64,000 nucleotides of DNA, from contig OY282444.1 of NCBI GenBank assembly GCA_958296125.1, forward strand, positions 4,497,623 to 4,561,622, in the 5' to 3' direction. Below are positions 18,006 through 26,870 of the stretch, piece by piece (position 1 is the stretch's first letter; each line of letters starts with the position of its first letter). The notes beneath the pieces were generated by a model. It ran no database searches. It was not told the DNA's origin and worked only from the letters and a program-made list of their open reading frames with translations. This stretch comes from an uncultured Poribacteria bacterium (lineage in GTDB: Bacteria > Poribacteria > WGA-4E > PCPOR2b). Position numbers and translations under genes: made by a program.

Positions 18006-18914
18006 CTACGCCTTTTCGCGGATGCCTTTAATCACAAGGTCTGTGACAAAGTTCACGATAAATGTAATTGAAAACAGCAAAACGCCGATGATAAACAACA
18101 CACGATAATGATCGCTTCCCACTGCTGCCTCACCTAATTCGGCTGCAATCGTGGCGGTCAATGTGCGGACAGAATCGAAAGGACTGGTCGGAATTTTCAC
18201 TGCATGACCCGTTGTCATCAGCACCGCCATGGTTTCACCCACAGCGCGGCCAACACCCAATAGCACCGCTGCGAGCAGTCCATTCTTCGCTGTGGGCAGC
18301 AACACGCGATAAATCACTTGCCATCGCGTTGCGCCGAGTGCTTCAGCGGCTTCTCGATACGAATCCGGGACAGCTTTGAGCGCGTCCTCACCGATAGAGA
18401 CAATAATGGGGACGCTCATCAGTGCCAGAATGATGCCACCGTTTAGCATCGTCAAGCCAATCGGCACGGTGAACAGTTCGATAATCAGCGCGTTCATCAC
18501 CGTCAAACCGATAAAGCCCCACACGACGGACGGAATTGCCGCGAGTAACTCAATGACGATTTTGAGTGTCTCTTTCAGTTTTGGCCCACAAAATTCGGAC
18601 ACGAAGATAGCTGCCCCAAGCCCAAATGGTACAGCGATAACCATCGCCAAGGCGGTCACGCTAAACGTGCCTGCGATTAATGCCAATACGCCGTAACGTT
18701 TGTTATTTAGAGAGGTGGGATACCAATCGGGGCTTGTGAGAAACTCAACGATATCCAGTCCGCCGAAGAAAAACCCCATCCCTTCGCGGAAGACAAAGAA
18801 AAATATGCCAAAGACGAAAATAATTGCGCTGATACCGCACAGACGAATAATTCCTTCGATAACTGGCTCAAGCCAACGTTCCAGTTGATGAAAAACGTTC
18901 GCGATTGTTTTCAT
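18006..18914 (-). CDS. pstC: Phosphate ABC transporter permease PstC
   Basis: This 302-residue permease has six predicted membrane segments and the EAA-type loop EAAEALGATRWQVIYRVLLP, which couples to the ATPase. The C-terminus has the typical PstC segment before the last membrane helix. It pairs with PstA. The gene sits between pstS and pstA, 57 bases after the former. Confidence 0.93.
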   Translation of the reverse strand: MKTIANVFHQLERWLEPVIEGIIRLCGISAIIFVFGIFFFVFREGMGFFFGGLDIVEFLTSPDWYPTSLNNKRYGVLALIAGTFSVTALAMVIAVPFGLGAAIFVSEFCGPKLKETLKIVIELLAAIPSVVWGFIGLTVMNALIIELFTVPIGLTMLNGGIILALMSVPIIVSIGEDALKAVPDSYREAAEALGATRWQVIYRVLLPTAKNGLLAAVLLGVGRAVGETMAVLMTTGHAVKIPTSPFDSVRTLTATIAAELGEAAVGSDHYRVLFIIGVLLFSITFIVNFVTDLVIKGIREKA

Positions 18915-18971
18915 AATTGATTATCATCCATTAGCGATCAGCACCGTAATTCGACAAGCATCTATCACGGT

Positions 18972-19880
18972 TCATTGCTGTCCGACGGGGACGTAACCCG
19001 TTTTCTCAACAATCGCCTGTCCCGCTGGCGAAAAGATCCAATCCAGGAAAGACTGTTCCTGCGGTTCTGGTGTTCCTAGCGAATACATATACAAGGGCCG
19101 TGTAATTGGATACACGCCATCCATCACGCCTTGGACTGTGGGTGCGTAGGCGGTATCACCGATGTTTTTGGCAATTTTGAGCATCTTCACCTCTACTGTA
19201 GCGTACCCCATGCCGCTATAACCAATTGCACACGGTGTATGTGCAATGAGTCCGACAACATCCTTGGAACCGTGTAGGTCTCTTGAGCCGAGCTTATAAT
19301 CTCGATGCCTGCCGAGAATCGCCTCGCGGAAATAGAAGAACGTCCCGGAATTCGATTGTCGGCTCACCCGAATAATCTCGTCATTGACGCACTTGCTATT
19401 TTCGATGCCGAGTTGAGACCATTTAGTTAGGTTTCCACCTTCTCCGTAGATGTTGGCGAGTTGATCTATCGAGATTTCATCGAGCGGGTTGTCCTTGTGG
19501 ACGTAAACAGCAAGCGCATCGTGTCCAACGATGAACTCTTTCGGGGCTTCGCCGGTATTCTGTTTCGCGCGTTCACCCTCCTCTGGGGTTATTTGACGGC
19601 TACAATTCGCGATGTCCACCGTGTTACTAATCAGCGCAGCGATGCCGGTTCCTGAACCGCCACCGGAAACCTCAATGGACACATTGGGCTCGACTGTAGC
19701 GTATTCCTCTGCCCACCCCTGTGCGAGATTGACCATCGTATCAGAGCCGGCGTTCTGAATCACGAACTTTTCCGCTTTGTCAGTCTCATTTTTCCCACCA
19801 ATCTCATCCTTCTTTGAACATCCGCTTGAAAAGAGACAAGATGCCACTATAACAATAGCGCACAGCACCTTATTGAACAT
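18972..19880 (-). CDS. pstS: Phosphate-binding lipoprotein PstS
   Basis: The periplasmic phosphate receptor has a lipoprotein signal (hydrophobic core then SSGC, Cys near residue 21). The phosphate-binding segments are GSDTM and SGGGSGTGIAAL, with SRQSNSGTFFYF further on. The ATG at 19880 is chosen because AGGAGGAGG precedes it and because upstream in-frame codons are highly basic and lie inside phoU. The start overlaps the end of phoU by 11 bases, so translation is probably coupled. Length 302 residues. Confidence 0.93.
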   Translation of the reverse strand: MFNKVLCAIVIVASCLFSSGCSKKDEIGGKNETDKAEKFVIQNAGSDTMVNLAQGWAEEYATVEPNVSIEVSGGGSGTGIAALISNTVDIANCSRQITPEEGERAKQNTGEAPKEFIVGHDALAVYVHKDNPLDEISIDQLANIYGEGGNLTKWSQLGIENSKCVNDEIIRVSRQSNSGTFFYFREAILGRHRDYKLGSRDLHGSKDVVGLIAHTPCAIGYSGMGYATVEVKMLKIAKNIGDTAYAPTVQGVMDGVYPITRPLYMYSLGTPEPQEQSFLDWIFSPAGQAIVEKTGYVPVGQQ

Positions 19881-20997
19881 TATCCTCCTCCTTCTTAACA
19901 TCATCGCCGAGAATTGCCTGAACCAGTTCTCGAAGATGTGTCTCAAAAAATTGAAATGTCTTTTGATATGCAGCTTGGACTTCCTCTTCAGTCCCCTCAA
20001 GTCTTGATGGATCTTGCATTTCCCAACTGATACGAACCGGCCTCGACGGCGACGATGGGAGCGCTCTTTCTGCCTCCTCACAGAGCGATACAATGATCTC
20101 GTAATCTTTGAGGTCTAAGATTTGGCTTAAATATTTGGAAGTCTGGCCAGAAATATCAATACCTTTTTCCGCCATAAATTGTACGGTTTTTGAATCTAGA
20201 GGCTGGGATGCGACACCGGCACTGCTGAACAGAATCCTTTTCGATCCGAGTGCATTGCCGATACCGACGGCCATCTGTCCTCGGCACGCATCATGTTCGG
20301 CGACAAAAAGCACTCGCAACGCCTGCTGGTAGTCATGTCTTAGATCTTCACCGGTACACATATACAAGACTTCCTCACAAATATTGCTTGCCTGATTCGC
20401 TACACGCTCCAAGCAACTGACAATCGTGACCAGGGGCACCAGTGCCTCTGATGGCAATGCGCCCTTGATATGTAATTGGATTAAGTCGCGATGAATTTCA
20501 TAGCGCAGGTTGTCTATCGTTCGTTCTTTTTCCTTTTCCCTTGTCGCCTTCGCCAATTCAGCATCGTTTTCACCAAAGGCTTGCAGGGCATTACGGAGGA
20601 ACGGAATTGCAAGGTTGGCAATGTCGATGAGTGTGGGGTAGGAGGCCTGGGCACCCAAGTCACTGACGATCGAAAATCGCCGAGCAATGGTTTTCGCATA
20701 ATCACCGACACGCTCCAATTCGGTGTTGATCTTGATGACCGAATAAACAAAGCGCATTTGACCCGCGACAGGCAGGTGCTTAATCAGGAATCTCTGGCAA
20801 AGTGATTCCAGTGCCTCCTCTAACTCATCAATGTACCGGTCCCTTAAGATCACAGCATAAGCCAACTGTCGATCATTATGCTTAATCGCACCCAGACAGG
20901 TCTCTAACGCTTTTTCGGCTAATTCGCCCATCTCAATTACCTTACTGCGAATCAGGTCAATATCCTGTTGCATATTGGCTTCCAAGTGAGATTGCAT
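19870..20997 (-). CDS. phoU: PhoU fused to an ArsC/low-molecular-weight phosphatase-like domain lacking its catalytic Cys
   Basis: Residues about 5-215 are the two three-helix bundles of PhoU, the negative regulator linking the Pst transporter to the phosphate response. Residues about 225-365 match the low-molecular-weight tyrosine phosphatase/arsenate reductase fold: VLFVAEHDACRGQMA, then a hydrophobic strand with SLC (Cys306) and a WEMQDP segment that keeps the catalytic-loop DP (329-330). The P-loop nucleophile, the first Cys of CX5R, is Ala233, while Arg239 is kept, so catalysis is unlikely. The domain may instead bind phosphate or arsenate as a sensor. ATG at 20997 has GGAGGGG upstream. 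Confidence 0.88.
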   Translation of the reverse strand: MQSHLEANMQQDIDLIRSKVIEMGELAEKALETCLGAIKHNDRQLAYAVILRDRYIDELEEALESLCQRFLIKHLPVAGQMRFVYSVIKINTELERVGDYAKTIARRFSIVSDLGAQASYPTLIDIANLAIPFLRNALQAFGENDAELAKATREKEKERTIDNLRYEIHRDLIQLHIKGALPSEALVPLVTIVSCLERVANQASNICEEVLYMCTGEDLRHDYQQALRVLFVAEHDACRGQMAVGIGNALGSKRILFSSAGVASQPLDSKTVQFMAEKGIDISGQTSKYLSQILDLKDYEIIVSLCEEAERALPSSPSRPVRISWEMQDPSRLEGTEEEVQAAYQKTFQFFETHLRELVQAILGDDVKKEEDNVQ

Positions 20998-21077
20998 ATC
21001 GTGTCCCCTCCAACGTTTGTTACGATACATGGTGGCATATGATACTGATGGGACAAGCACAAATAAAACATCCCTTG

Positions 21078-22112
21078 CTAAAACCTGAAGAATGCCGTCA
21101 AACGCGGCGTAATCGCTGCGTCAGGTTTGGTACTGTTATCAGGTTCATCGTAAAAAACAAAGGCGAGATTGGGCATGATATGGAACGCCTCGATTGGTGT
21201 CCAATCCAACCCAACAAGAATCATATTCGGTGCTGCTGTATCCTCAAAAGGGATATAAGCAATTCGCTTCCCAGAGGGGTTCGGATCGAACAATCGATCA
21301 AATCGAGCGAAAGCCCACACCTTATTCTCGATCAATTGCGCTGCACCGAACACCGAGCTCGCTAAAAGGTTCAGGTCGTCCTTCTGCCTCGTCTGATTGG
21401 CAAGCTGAACGCCGAGTCGAAATTGTTTCTGCTGATAGCCGAGCAAACCTTGTAATGTGTACCATCTGCCCCGATCTGCCGCATTTTCCAAATCGGCATA
21501 TCCTTCAACGATAATGCCTTTAACAGGCTTGGCTGCGAGCGAAAAAGCGATCTTCTTGTTATCATCAATTTCCGCACTTGTGCCCATCCCATTTGCGAAT
21601 GTCAAATGGTAGCTAACTTTCTTTGATTTGTCAAGATCGCCTTGTAGGGCTATACCGAAGTCGGAGCCACTCCCCATTTTGTGAAGGTCAACCACCGTTT
21701 TTGCAACAGATCGATAGCCCCACACCCTTTCAACATTCTTCCAAGTCGGGTTGCTGGATAATCCGAAATAAATATTTGTCCGCCACTTGGGTTGCTTCCA
21801 CCTTATGTAGCCGTTTTTTAGCACCGGCACAGTCTTTGAGGATGTCTGGCGGGATGCAGGAAATGATTGACCATTCATTTCCAGGCGAAACCGCATGGAA
21901 AATGTGTCCGACAACTCCTTGTCGTAATCAAAGTAGACGCGCCGATACTGAAATCCATTTCGATTCTCAAGTTCAGCGTCGTGAGCCTTCAGCACGTAGT
22001 AATAATCGCCAAAAAAGTAACCACTAATCTTGCCCGCATCGCCCCATAAAACAGCGGGACTACTCAACAATAGACACATAAAAGGCAAAATGCCGTATCG
22101 AAAACATCTCAT
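21078..22112 (-). CDS. Outer-membrane porin, probably phosphate-related
   Basis: The 344-residue protein begins with a signal peptide (MRCFRYGILPFMCLLLSS, then AVLWGD) and continues as alternating aromatic-rich strands that end in Phe, typical of an outer-membrane beta-barrel. Gene order upstream of phoU and pstS suggests a phosphate-selective OprP/OprO-like role, inferred from context. The ATG at 22112 has GGAGG upstream. In-frame codons farther upstream are only translated tandem repeats and are rejected as the start. Confidence 0.8.
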   Translation of the reverse strand: MRCFRYGILPFMCLLLSSPAVLWGDAGKISGYFFGDYYYVLKAHDAELENRNGFQYRRVYFDYDKELSDTFSMRFRLEMNGQSFPASRQTSSKTVPVLKNGYIRWKQPKWRTNIYFGLSSNPTWKNVERVWGYRSVAKTVVDLHKMGSGSDFGIALQGDLDKSKKVSYHLTFANGMGTSAEIDDNKKIAFSLAAKPVKGIIVEGYADLENAADRGRWYTLQGLLGYQQKQFRLGVQLANQTRQKDDLNLLASSVFGAAQLIENKVWAFARFDRLFDPNPSGKRIAYIPFEDTAAPNMILVGLDWTPIEAFHIMPNLAFVFYDEPDNSTKPDAAITPRLTAFFRF

Positions 22113-22144
22113 CGTAAAGCCTCCGTTCGATAAAGTTTTTGTGC

Positions 22145-22174
22145 AATCACATTTTTGTGAATCACATTTTTGTG
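22145..22174. repeat. Tandem 15-bp duplication upstream of the porin-phoU-pst genes
   Basis: AATCACATTTTTGTG occurs twice in direct succession (22145-22159 and 22160-22174), followed by a partial third AGTCAC. It lies 33 bases upstream of the porin start codon and may contain operator copies. Confidence 0.8.
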
Positions 22175-22194
22175 AGTCACTAACATCAGTCAAC

Positions 22195-22238
22195 TTAAAT
22201 ATACCATAAATACCAATTAAATATACCATAAATACCAA
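22195..22238. repeat. Tandem 22-bp duplication upstream of the porin gene
   Basis: TTAAATATACCATAAATACCAA is perfectly repeated at 22195-22216 and 22217-22238. The AT-rich unit on the minus strand could duplicate a promoter or activator site for the phosphate genes. No consensus Pho box is recognised. Confidence 0.8.
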
Positions 22239-22258
22239 AAATTGTCACGAAAAAGAGC

Positions 22259-22318
22259 GTTATGAAATATGTCCCTACGAAAAGGAGCCTCGATTGGGAC
22301 AAGGTGGAAATTCATAAC
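22259..22318. repeat. Interrupted palindrome in the fbp-porin intergenic region
   Basis: GTTATGAA (22259-22266) pairs with TTCATAAC (22311-22318), and the inner TGTCCC (22270-22275) pairs with GGGACA (22296-22301). The rest of 22319-22517 shows no gene or clear signal. Confidence 0.5.
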
Positions 22319-22517
22319 GAGTCCGATGGAGACTGTTGATTTGCCAGCTTAAGTGATAGTAATCAAATCTTAATTAGTTTTTAACTGAAAAACGATCGGA
22401 ATCTCTATTGGCATTTCTATGACTTTGTTGTGTGAATTTGCATATCACTGTTCCTGATAGAGTGCCCCAAAATTCAAAAAAATTGCCGATCCACAGATGG
22501 TTAGCAAAGTTTCGGCG

Positions 22518-23525
22518 TTATACCCCCCAAAACGACAACACCTGCTTAACCTCATCTCTGCTACCAACAATCAACGGCGTTCGCTCGTGGATGGATCGCG
22601 GTTGTTTTTCTAGGATGCGCTGTCTCCCATCGCTGGCAATTCCCCCAGCCTGCTCTGCCAAGAAGGCTATCGGGTTAGCTTCATATAACAACCGCAGCTT
22701 ACCGAATCGATCCTTCTGCGTCGGCGGATATAGGAACACGCCGCCGCGGAGGAGTGTGCGATGGAAGTCGGAAACCAGCGAGCCAACGTATCGAAGACTG
22801 TAGCCCTTTGCTGCTTCCGACTTTGCCCATTTAAGGTATTTTTGCACCCCTCGTGGAAAGGTCAGAGAGTAGGCTTCGTTGACACTATAGGTTTTGCCAT
22901 TTTCCGGCATCTGCACATTTTCCTGTGTCAACACGTACGCCCCAATTGATGGGTCGAGTGTGAAAATATGAACACCGTCCCCTGCGGTATAGACCATCAC
23001 TGTGCTGCTGCCGTACAGCACATAGCCGGCGGCGACCTGTTGAATGCCGGGCTGAAGAATATGCGGTATCGCATCGTTCCGATCGATATCAGGTTTACGT
23101 CGAAGGATTGAGAAAATGGTGCCAATTGGTACGTTCACATCAATGTTGCTTGAGCCATCGAGGGGATCAAATAGGACTACGTATCTCCCCTCTTCTCCGA
23201 CTTCCTGAACGATGCGCGGTTCAGCATCTTCCTCAGAAATCATCATACCGACATTTCCGCGATATCCTAAACATCGCATGAGCGTTTCGTTAGCGATAAC
23301 ATCAAGTTTTTGAACCATCTCTCCCTGAACGTTGTTTGCCCCGGTCGCACCGAGAACGTCAAGGAGTCCCGCTTGACGGACCCGATCCTGTATAATCTTT
23401 GTCGCTAACGTGATTCCTGACAGCAACCAACTGAACTCTCCTGTTGCACCGGGGTAACGCTGTTGCCCCTCGATGATATGCTGCTGAATCGTTACAATTG
23501 GTCTATCTGGCGGCACATTTGCCAT
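22518..23525 (-). CDS. fbp: Fructose-1,6-bisphosphatase class I
   Basis: The 335-residue protein is a class I FBPase. The metal-binding motifs are EEDAEPRIV and FDPLDGSSNIDVNVPIGTIFSI, and the sugar-phosphate segment is YVGSLVSDFHRTLLRGG. It hydrolyses fructose 1,6-bisphosphate to fructose 6-phosphate in gluconeogenesis. The ATG at 23525 (MANVPPDRPIV) has AAAGGAG upstream; codons before it are discarded. A DUF1080 gene lies 108 bases upstream on the same strand. Confidence 0.95.
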   Translation of the reverse strand: MANVPPDRPIVTIQQHIIEGQQRYPGATGEFSWLLSGITLATKIIQDRVRQAGLLDVLGATGANNVQGEMVQKLDVIANETLMRCLGYRGNVGMMISEEDAEPRIVQEVGEEGRYVVLFDPLDGSSNIDVNVPIGTIFSILRRKPDIDRNDAIPHILQPGIQQVAAGYVLYGSSTVMVYTAGDGVHIFTLDPSIGAYVLTQENVQMPENGKTYSVNEAYSLTFPRGVQKYLKWAKSEAAKGYSLRYVGSLVSDFHRTLLRGGVFLYPPTQKDRFGKLRLLYEANPIAFLAEQAGGIASDGRQRILEKQPRSIHERTPLIVGSRDEVKQVLSFWGV

Positions 23526-23633
23526 CGTTTCTGCTCCTTTTGTGGGGAGATGCTTCAAAAAGCCGAGCACGTGCCCGGTTGGGGAACGTAATAAATAGAG
23601 CGTTGAGTTCAAGCCATTGCTTCATATCCGTTA

Positions 23634-24167
23634 CTACAATTCCCGAATGTGAATGTTACGGAATTGAACGGGGCCATGGTCGCCCTGTAACATCAGGGGG
23701 GCCTTGGGTGGATTGTCGTCACCGAGTTGGCCGCCTGTGGGTCCCTCAATGGTCACGTTATCGTGAATCTTGACCCCATTTAAAAATACCGTCAGATTCA
23801 TACCCTTGAGCGTTGCATCTACTGTTTGCCATTCCCCTGCCGGCTTGCTTGCTTCGGTATCTACATGCTTCTGATTATAAAGGGCACCATTCTCCGCCGG
23901 GTACGAGTAGGTCTTTCCCAGACTGTCTAAAATCTGGAGTTCATATCGACCCCGGAGGTAGATGCCACTGTTGCTATCCTGTGGCACGAGATATTCGATA
24001 TGCAGTTCAAAGTCGCCGAACTCTTGCTCCGTGATGATGTCCACACCTTTATCGGTGTTGTCAAGGATGCCATCATGAACAACCCATTTGTGTTCTTGGT
24101 CTGGATGCCGCATCCGCCAACCGGCTAGATCTGTTCCATTAAAAAGTTGAATTGATTCGTTTGCCAT
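23634..24167 (-). CDS. DUF1080 domain protein, short form
   Basis: The 177-residue single jelly-roll domain has SIQLFNGTDLAGWRMR at the N-terminus, GIYLRGRYELQILDS in the middle and FRNIHIREL at the end. It has no signal peptide. Relatives include 3-keto-disaccharide hydrolases that work with Gfo/Idh dehydrogenases in non-canonical glycoside breakdown, and a Gfo/Idh gene lies directly upstream on the same strand. AAAGGAG precedes the ATG. Confidence 0.82.
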   Translation of the reverse strand: MANESIQLFNGTDLAGWRMRHPDQEHKWVVHDGILDNTDKGVDIITEQEFGDFELHIEYLVPQDSNSGIYLRGRYELQILDSLGKTYSYPAENGALYNQKHVDTEASKPAGEWQTVDATLKGMNLTVFLNGVKIHDNVTIEGPTGGQLGDDNPPKAPLMLQGDHGPVQFRNIHIREL

Positions 24168-24297
24168 GAACGCTGTCTCCTTTGTAGTGAATTCAATTAC
24201 GCTTATAAGGGGTTGCTTCAGTCAACAGGGTCACCTCCACTCACCCCAAATCGTAAAGGCGAGATGCCCCCGCCTATCTCCCAACCAAAATTAGCCA

Positions 24298-25404
24298 TTA
24301 ACCACCGGGGATGTAAAGGGTTCGATCTGCAACAGGTAATGCCACACGACCACCCCCTTGCAGGTGCGAATGTGCGATACCAAATTGCGCCTCCACCGAT
24401 TGCATCGTCACATCAATATTTCCAGCGGTACGTTCACCCGTTTCGATCTCGCGGATGATATTACGAATCGTGCACACCGTGGGACTTTCGCCGATCGGCT
24501 TGATAACCTGTTCTTCAACGACAGCCCCGCCTTTCGCACTTCGACGGACGCACAAAACATCGCCGTTGTCCCATGCGTAGGCATGTCCTTCGGTGCCGTG
24601 TACATCAACGCTGAATGGCCCAGATATGGGTAGAAAAACCCCTTCTGTGTCGTTCTCATAGCCAATACGGAAGAAGTCGACCATGGGATCGGCAATCTCT
24701 TCCCCAGAGGGCGGCACAAAGCAATGCCCATCCGGGTCGTAGTCCGGGTACGCGCGGGGGCGTTGATCAGCGTTCGCAGCTAATGGTTCACCCCGCTGCA
24801 CGAGGCGGCCCTCCACCCAAATTGGCATCGGGTCGCCGAGCAACATAGATACAAGGTCCAGTGTGTGGGGGTGGTGCTTGATGATGTCGGTATAGCTGGA
24901 CATCACGGCATAGCGAGGTGCGCCGATATCCCCTTGAGCGATGGCATCGCGCAGCCGAATATAACCGTCATGATGTCGGCGCATCGCGCCCCAGTTGAAG
25001 GCGACGTTATTTGTTTTACACGCGGCGGCGATGCGGTCGGCTTCCGCCAACGACGCACACAGCCCCTTCTCCGAATATATCCCTCGCACACCGTGCTCTG
25101 CCGCGAAGATAATCGGTTCAGCGCGTGCGAATGATGGCGTGGTCACGCTCACGATATCCGGCTTTTCCTGCTCAATCATCTCACGATAATCGAGATAAGT
25201 GTTGGTCATGCCGAACCGATCGATGAACCGTTTTAGACGCTCTGCCCCACGATTGGCAACGGCCACCACCTCGGTCTGCTCAATAGCAGTATAGGCACTG
25301 AAGTGGCCATAAGGGCTCGAAAATTGATTGACCGAGAGTTCATCTTCAATTAAGCCGCCCATACGACCGGTGCCGATAATAGCGACACGGTATAAATTCG
25401 TCAT
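24298..25404 (-). CDS. Gfo/Idh/MocA family oxidoreductase (EKG variant)
   Basis: The 368-residue protein has the Rossmann motif GTGRMGG near the N-terminus and the family C-terminal domain. The EKP motif reads EKG (IYSEKGLCA), keeping the Lys but not the Pro. It is probably an NAD(P)-dependent oxidoreductase acting on a sugar derivative. It is 130 bases upstream of the short DUF1080 gene in the same direction, a pairing seen in keto-glycoside pathways. AAAAGGAG lies upstream of the ATG. Confidence 0.83.
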   Translation of the reverse strand: MTNLYRVAIIGTGRMGGLIEDELSVNQFSSPYGHFSAYTAIEQTEVVAVANRGAERLKRFIDRFGMTNTYLDYREMIEQEKPDIVSVTTPSFARAEPIIFAAEHGVRGIYSEKGLCASLAEADRIAAACKTNNVAFNWGAMRRHHDGYIRLRDAIAQGDIGAPRYAVMSSYTDIIKHHPHTLDLVSMLLGDPMPIWVEGRLVQRGEPLAANADQRPRAYPDYDPDGHCFVPPSGEEIADPMVDFFRIGYENDTEGVFLPISGPFSVDVHGTEGHAYAWDNGDVLCVRRSAKGGAVVEEQVIKPIGESPTVCTIRNIIREIETGERTAGNIDVTMQSVEAQFGIAHSHLQGGGRVALPVADRTLYIPGG

Positions 25405-25814
25405 TTTTTCTCCTTTTGGGCTGTACTTCTTTGAGTGGGTGTGAAATTCCTAAATTGAGATACGAACGAAGAAAATGCCAAGATCCATACACATAACACC
25501 AAACTATAAGAGCACCAATCTCAGATATAAGAACCCCGTTCTTGTCAAGATATTATAGCATAATTGCAGTGGGATAGTTCAGAAATAGATTGACACTTTC
25601 GCCGAGTTTTGGATTGCATGGAGATCTCCAAATCTGGCACAATTAGGTTGTTCCCTCAAAACAACCACGGTTCCCAAGGAGATCTACAACCAATTATCAC
25701 CCACAATCAATCGATTTGTCAACTCGTATCACAACACTTGCTAATTGCTGCTGAGATATGGTATCCTCATCATGTCATTATAGTATTTCTTCAGGAACGG
25801 AGGCATCTACCATC
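25405..25814. other. Divergent intergenic region with candidate promoters
   Basis: On the minus strand an extended -10 (TGCTATAAT, complement of 25552-25560) could drive the Gfo/Idh gene at 24298-25404. On the plus strand TTGCTA (25738-25743) and TATCCT (25762-25767), 18 bases apart, could drive the gene at 25815. No other gene is seen. Confidence 0.4.
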
Positions 25815-26831
25815 ATGAAACCTGTTCGTTTGGGATTTATTGGCCTCGGCCATATCACCACTCGGTCACACTTGCCAGCCCTGGCACCGTTGATCGAAGC
25901 CGGTGAGGCCACTTTGCAAGCATTCTGCGATGTGAATGAAGAGACCGCAAAAACACAAGCTGCAATCTTCGGTGCACAGACAACCTACACCGATCACCAC
26001 AAAATGTGTGACAAAGAAGACCTTGACGCAATTTACCTTTGCATTCCGCCGACACTCCACACAGACGAAATCCTCATCGCCGCGGATAAGGGGGTTGCTA
26101 TCTTTGTCGAAAAACCACAAACACTGGACATGGCACAAGCAGTTCGGTTCAATACTGCTATCCAAGACGCAGGCGTTGTCTCCCAAGTCGGCTTTATGAG
26201 TCGTTATTATCCTACGGCAGAAGAAGTATGTCGGAGATTACAGGGATGCACGTTACGACACGTCTTGGTGCAACGTCTCTACAGCGGTAAACCGATCCGT
26301 TATTGGACCAGCCGCTTTGAGTTATGCGGCGGCTCATTCGTTGAGAACACCATCCACACGGTAGACCTGTTGCGATACTTCTTGGGAGATATTGAAACCC
26401 TATCGGCGTTCTACGTCGAGCGGAAGCCCGGCGAAGGGCCCGAGCCGATGAACTTGCCGCACGTGTACAATGTCAATTACCGCTTCGCTAGTGGTGTCAC
26501 TGCCAATGTGAGTGTTTCGCGAGTACTGACGAATGTGAGTGTGTCACGGCAGGAAGTTATGCTGGTCAGCGATGATTCGCTGATTGAGTGGTCAGGCCAA
26601 AAAGTTGTGGAGAATGGCGAGACTGTTTGGGAAACGACGGAAAACGTTAACCCTTTTGCCCTGCAAGCACGAGCTTTTATTCAAGCTGTGCAGTCTAGCG
26701 ACACTAGCATGATGCGGAGTTCTTATGCGAGCAGCATGAATAGTCTGGCAGCGGTTCTCGGAGCCAATGCATCGGCGGCACGAGGTGGCGAATTAATTCA
26801 GTTGGAAGATTTTACTGCCGGCCGCATCTGA
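25815..26831 (+). CDS. Gfo/Idh/MocA family oxidoreductase
   Basis: The 338-residue protein begins MKPVRLGFIGLGHITTR with the GLGHI nucleotide loop, keeps the canonical EKP (VAIFVEKPQTL) and has the family C-terminal domain. It is probably an NAD(P)-dependent dehydrogenase of a sugar or polyol. The ATG at 25815 is chosen over one at 25758 because homologous sequence begins there and GGAGG lies upstream. It converges with the PhyH gene at 26871. Confidence 0.85.
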   Translation: MKPVRLGFIGLGHITTRSHLPALAPLIEAGEATLQAFCDVNEETAKTQAAIFGAQTTYTDHHKMCDKEDLDAIYLCIPPTLHTDEILIAADKGVAIFVEKPQTLDMAQAVRFNTAIQDAGVVSQVGFMSRYYPTAEEVCRRLQGCTLRHVLVQRLYSGKPIRYWTSRFELCGGSFVENTIHTVDLLRYFLGDIETLSAFYVERKPGEGPEPMNLPHVYNVNYRFASGVTANVSVSRVLTNVSVSRQEVMLVSDDSLIEWSGQKVVENGETVWETTENVNPFALQARAFIQAVQSSDTSMMRSSYASSMNSLAAVLGANASAARGGELIQLEDFTAGRI

Positions 26832-26870
26832 TAAAACACCGCTGATGTTTTAGGTGGTAATTTGCATTAA

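Noticed and set aside
18972-20093. Longer pstS frame starting at 20093
   Set aside because: The extra 71 codons are Arg/Lys-rich and lie inside phoU. The lipoprotein signal and ribosome site support the start at 19880.
21078-22238. Longer porin frame starting at 22238
   Set aside because: The extension is the translation of the 22-bp and 15-bp tandem repeats. The signal peptide starts at 22112 after GGAGG.
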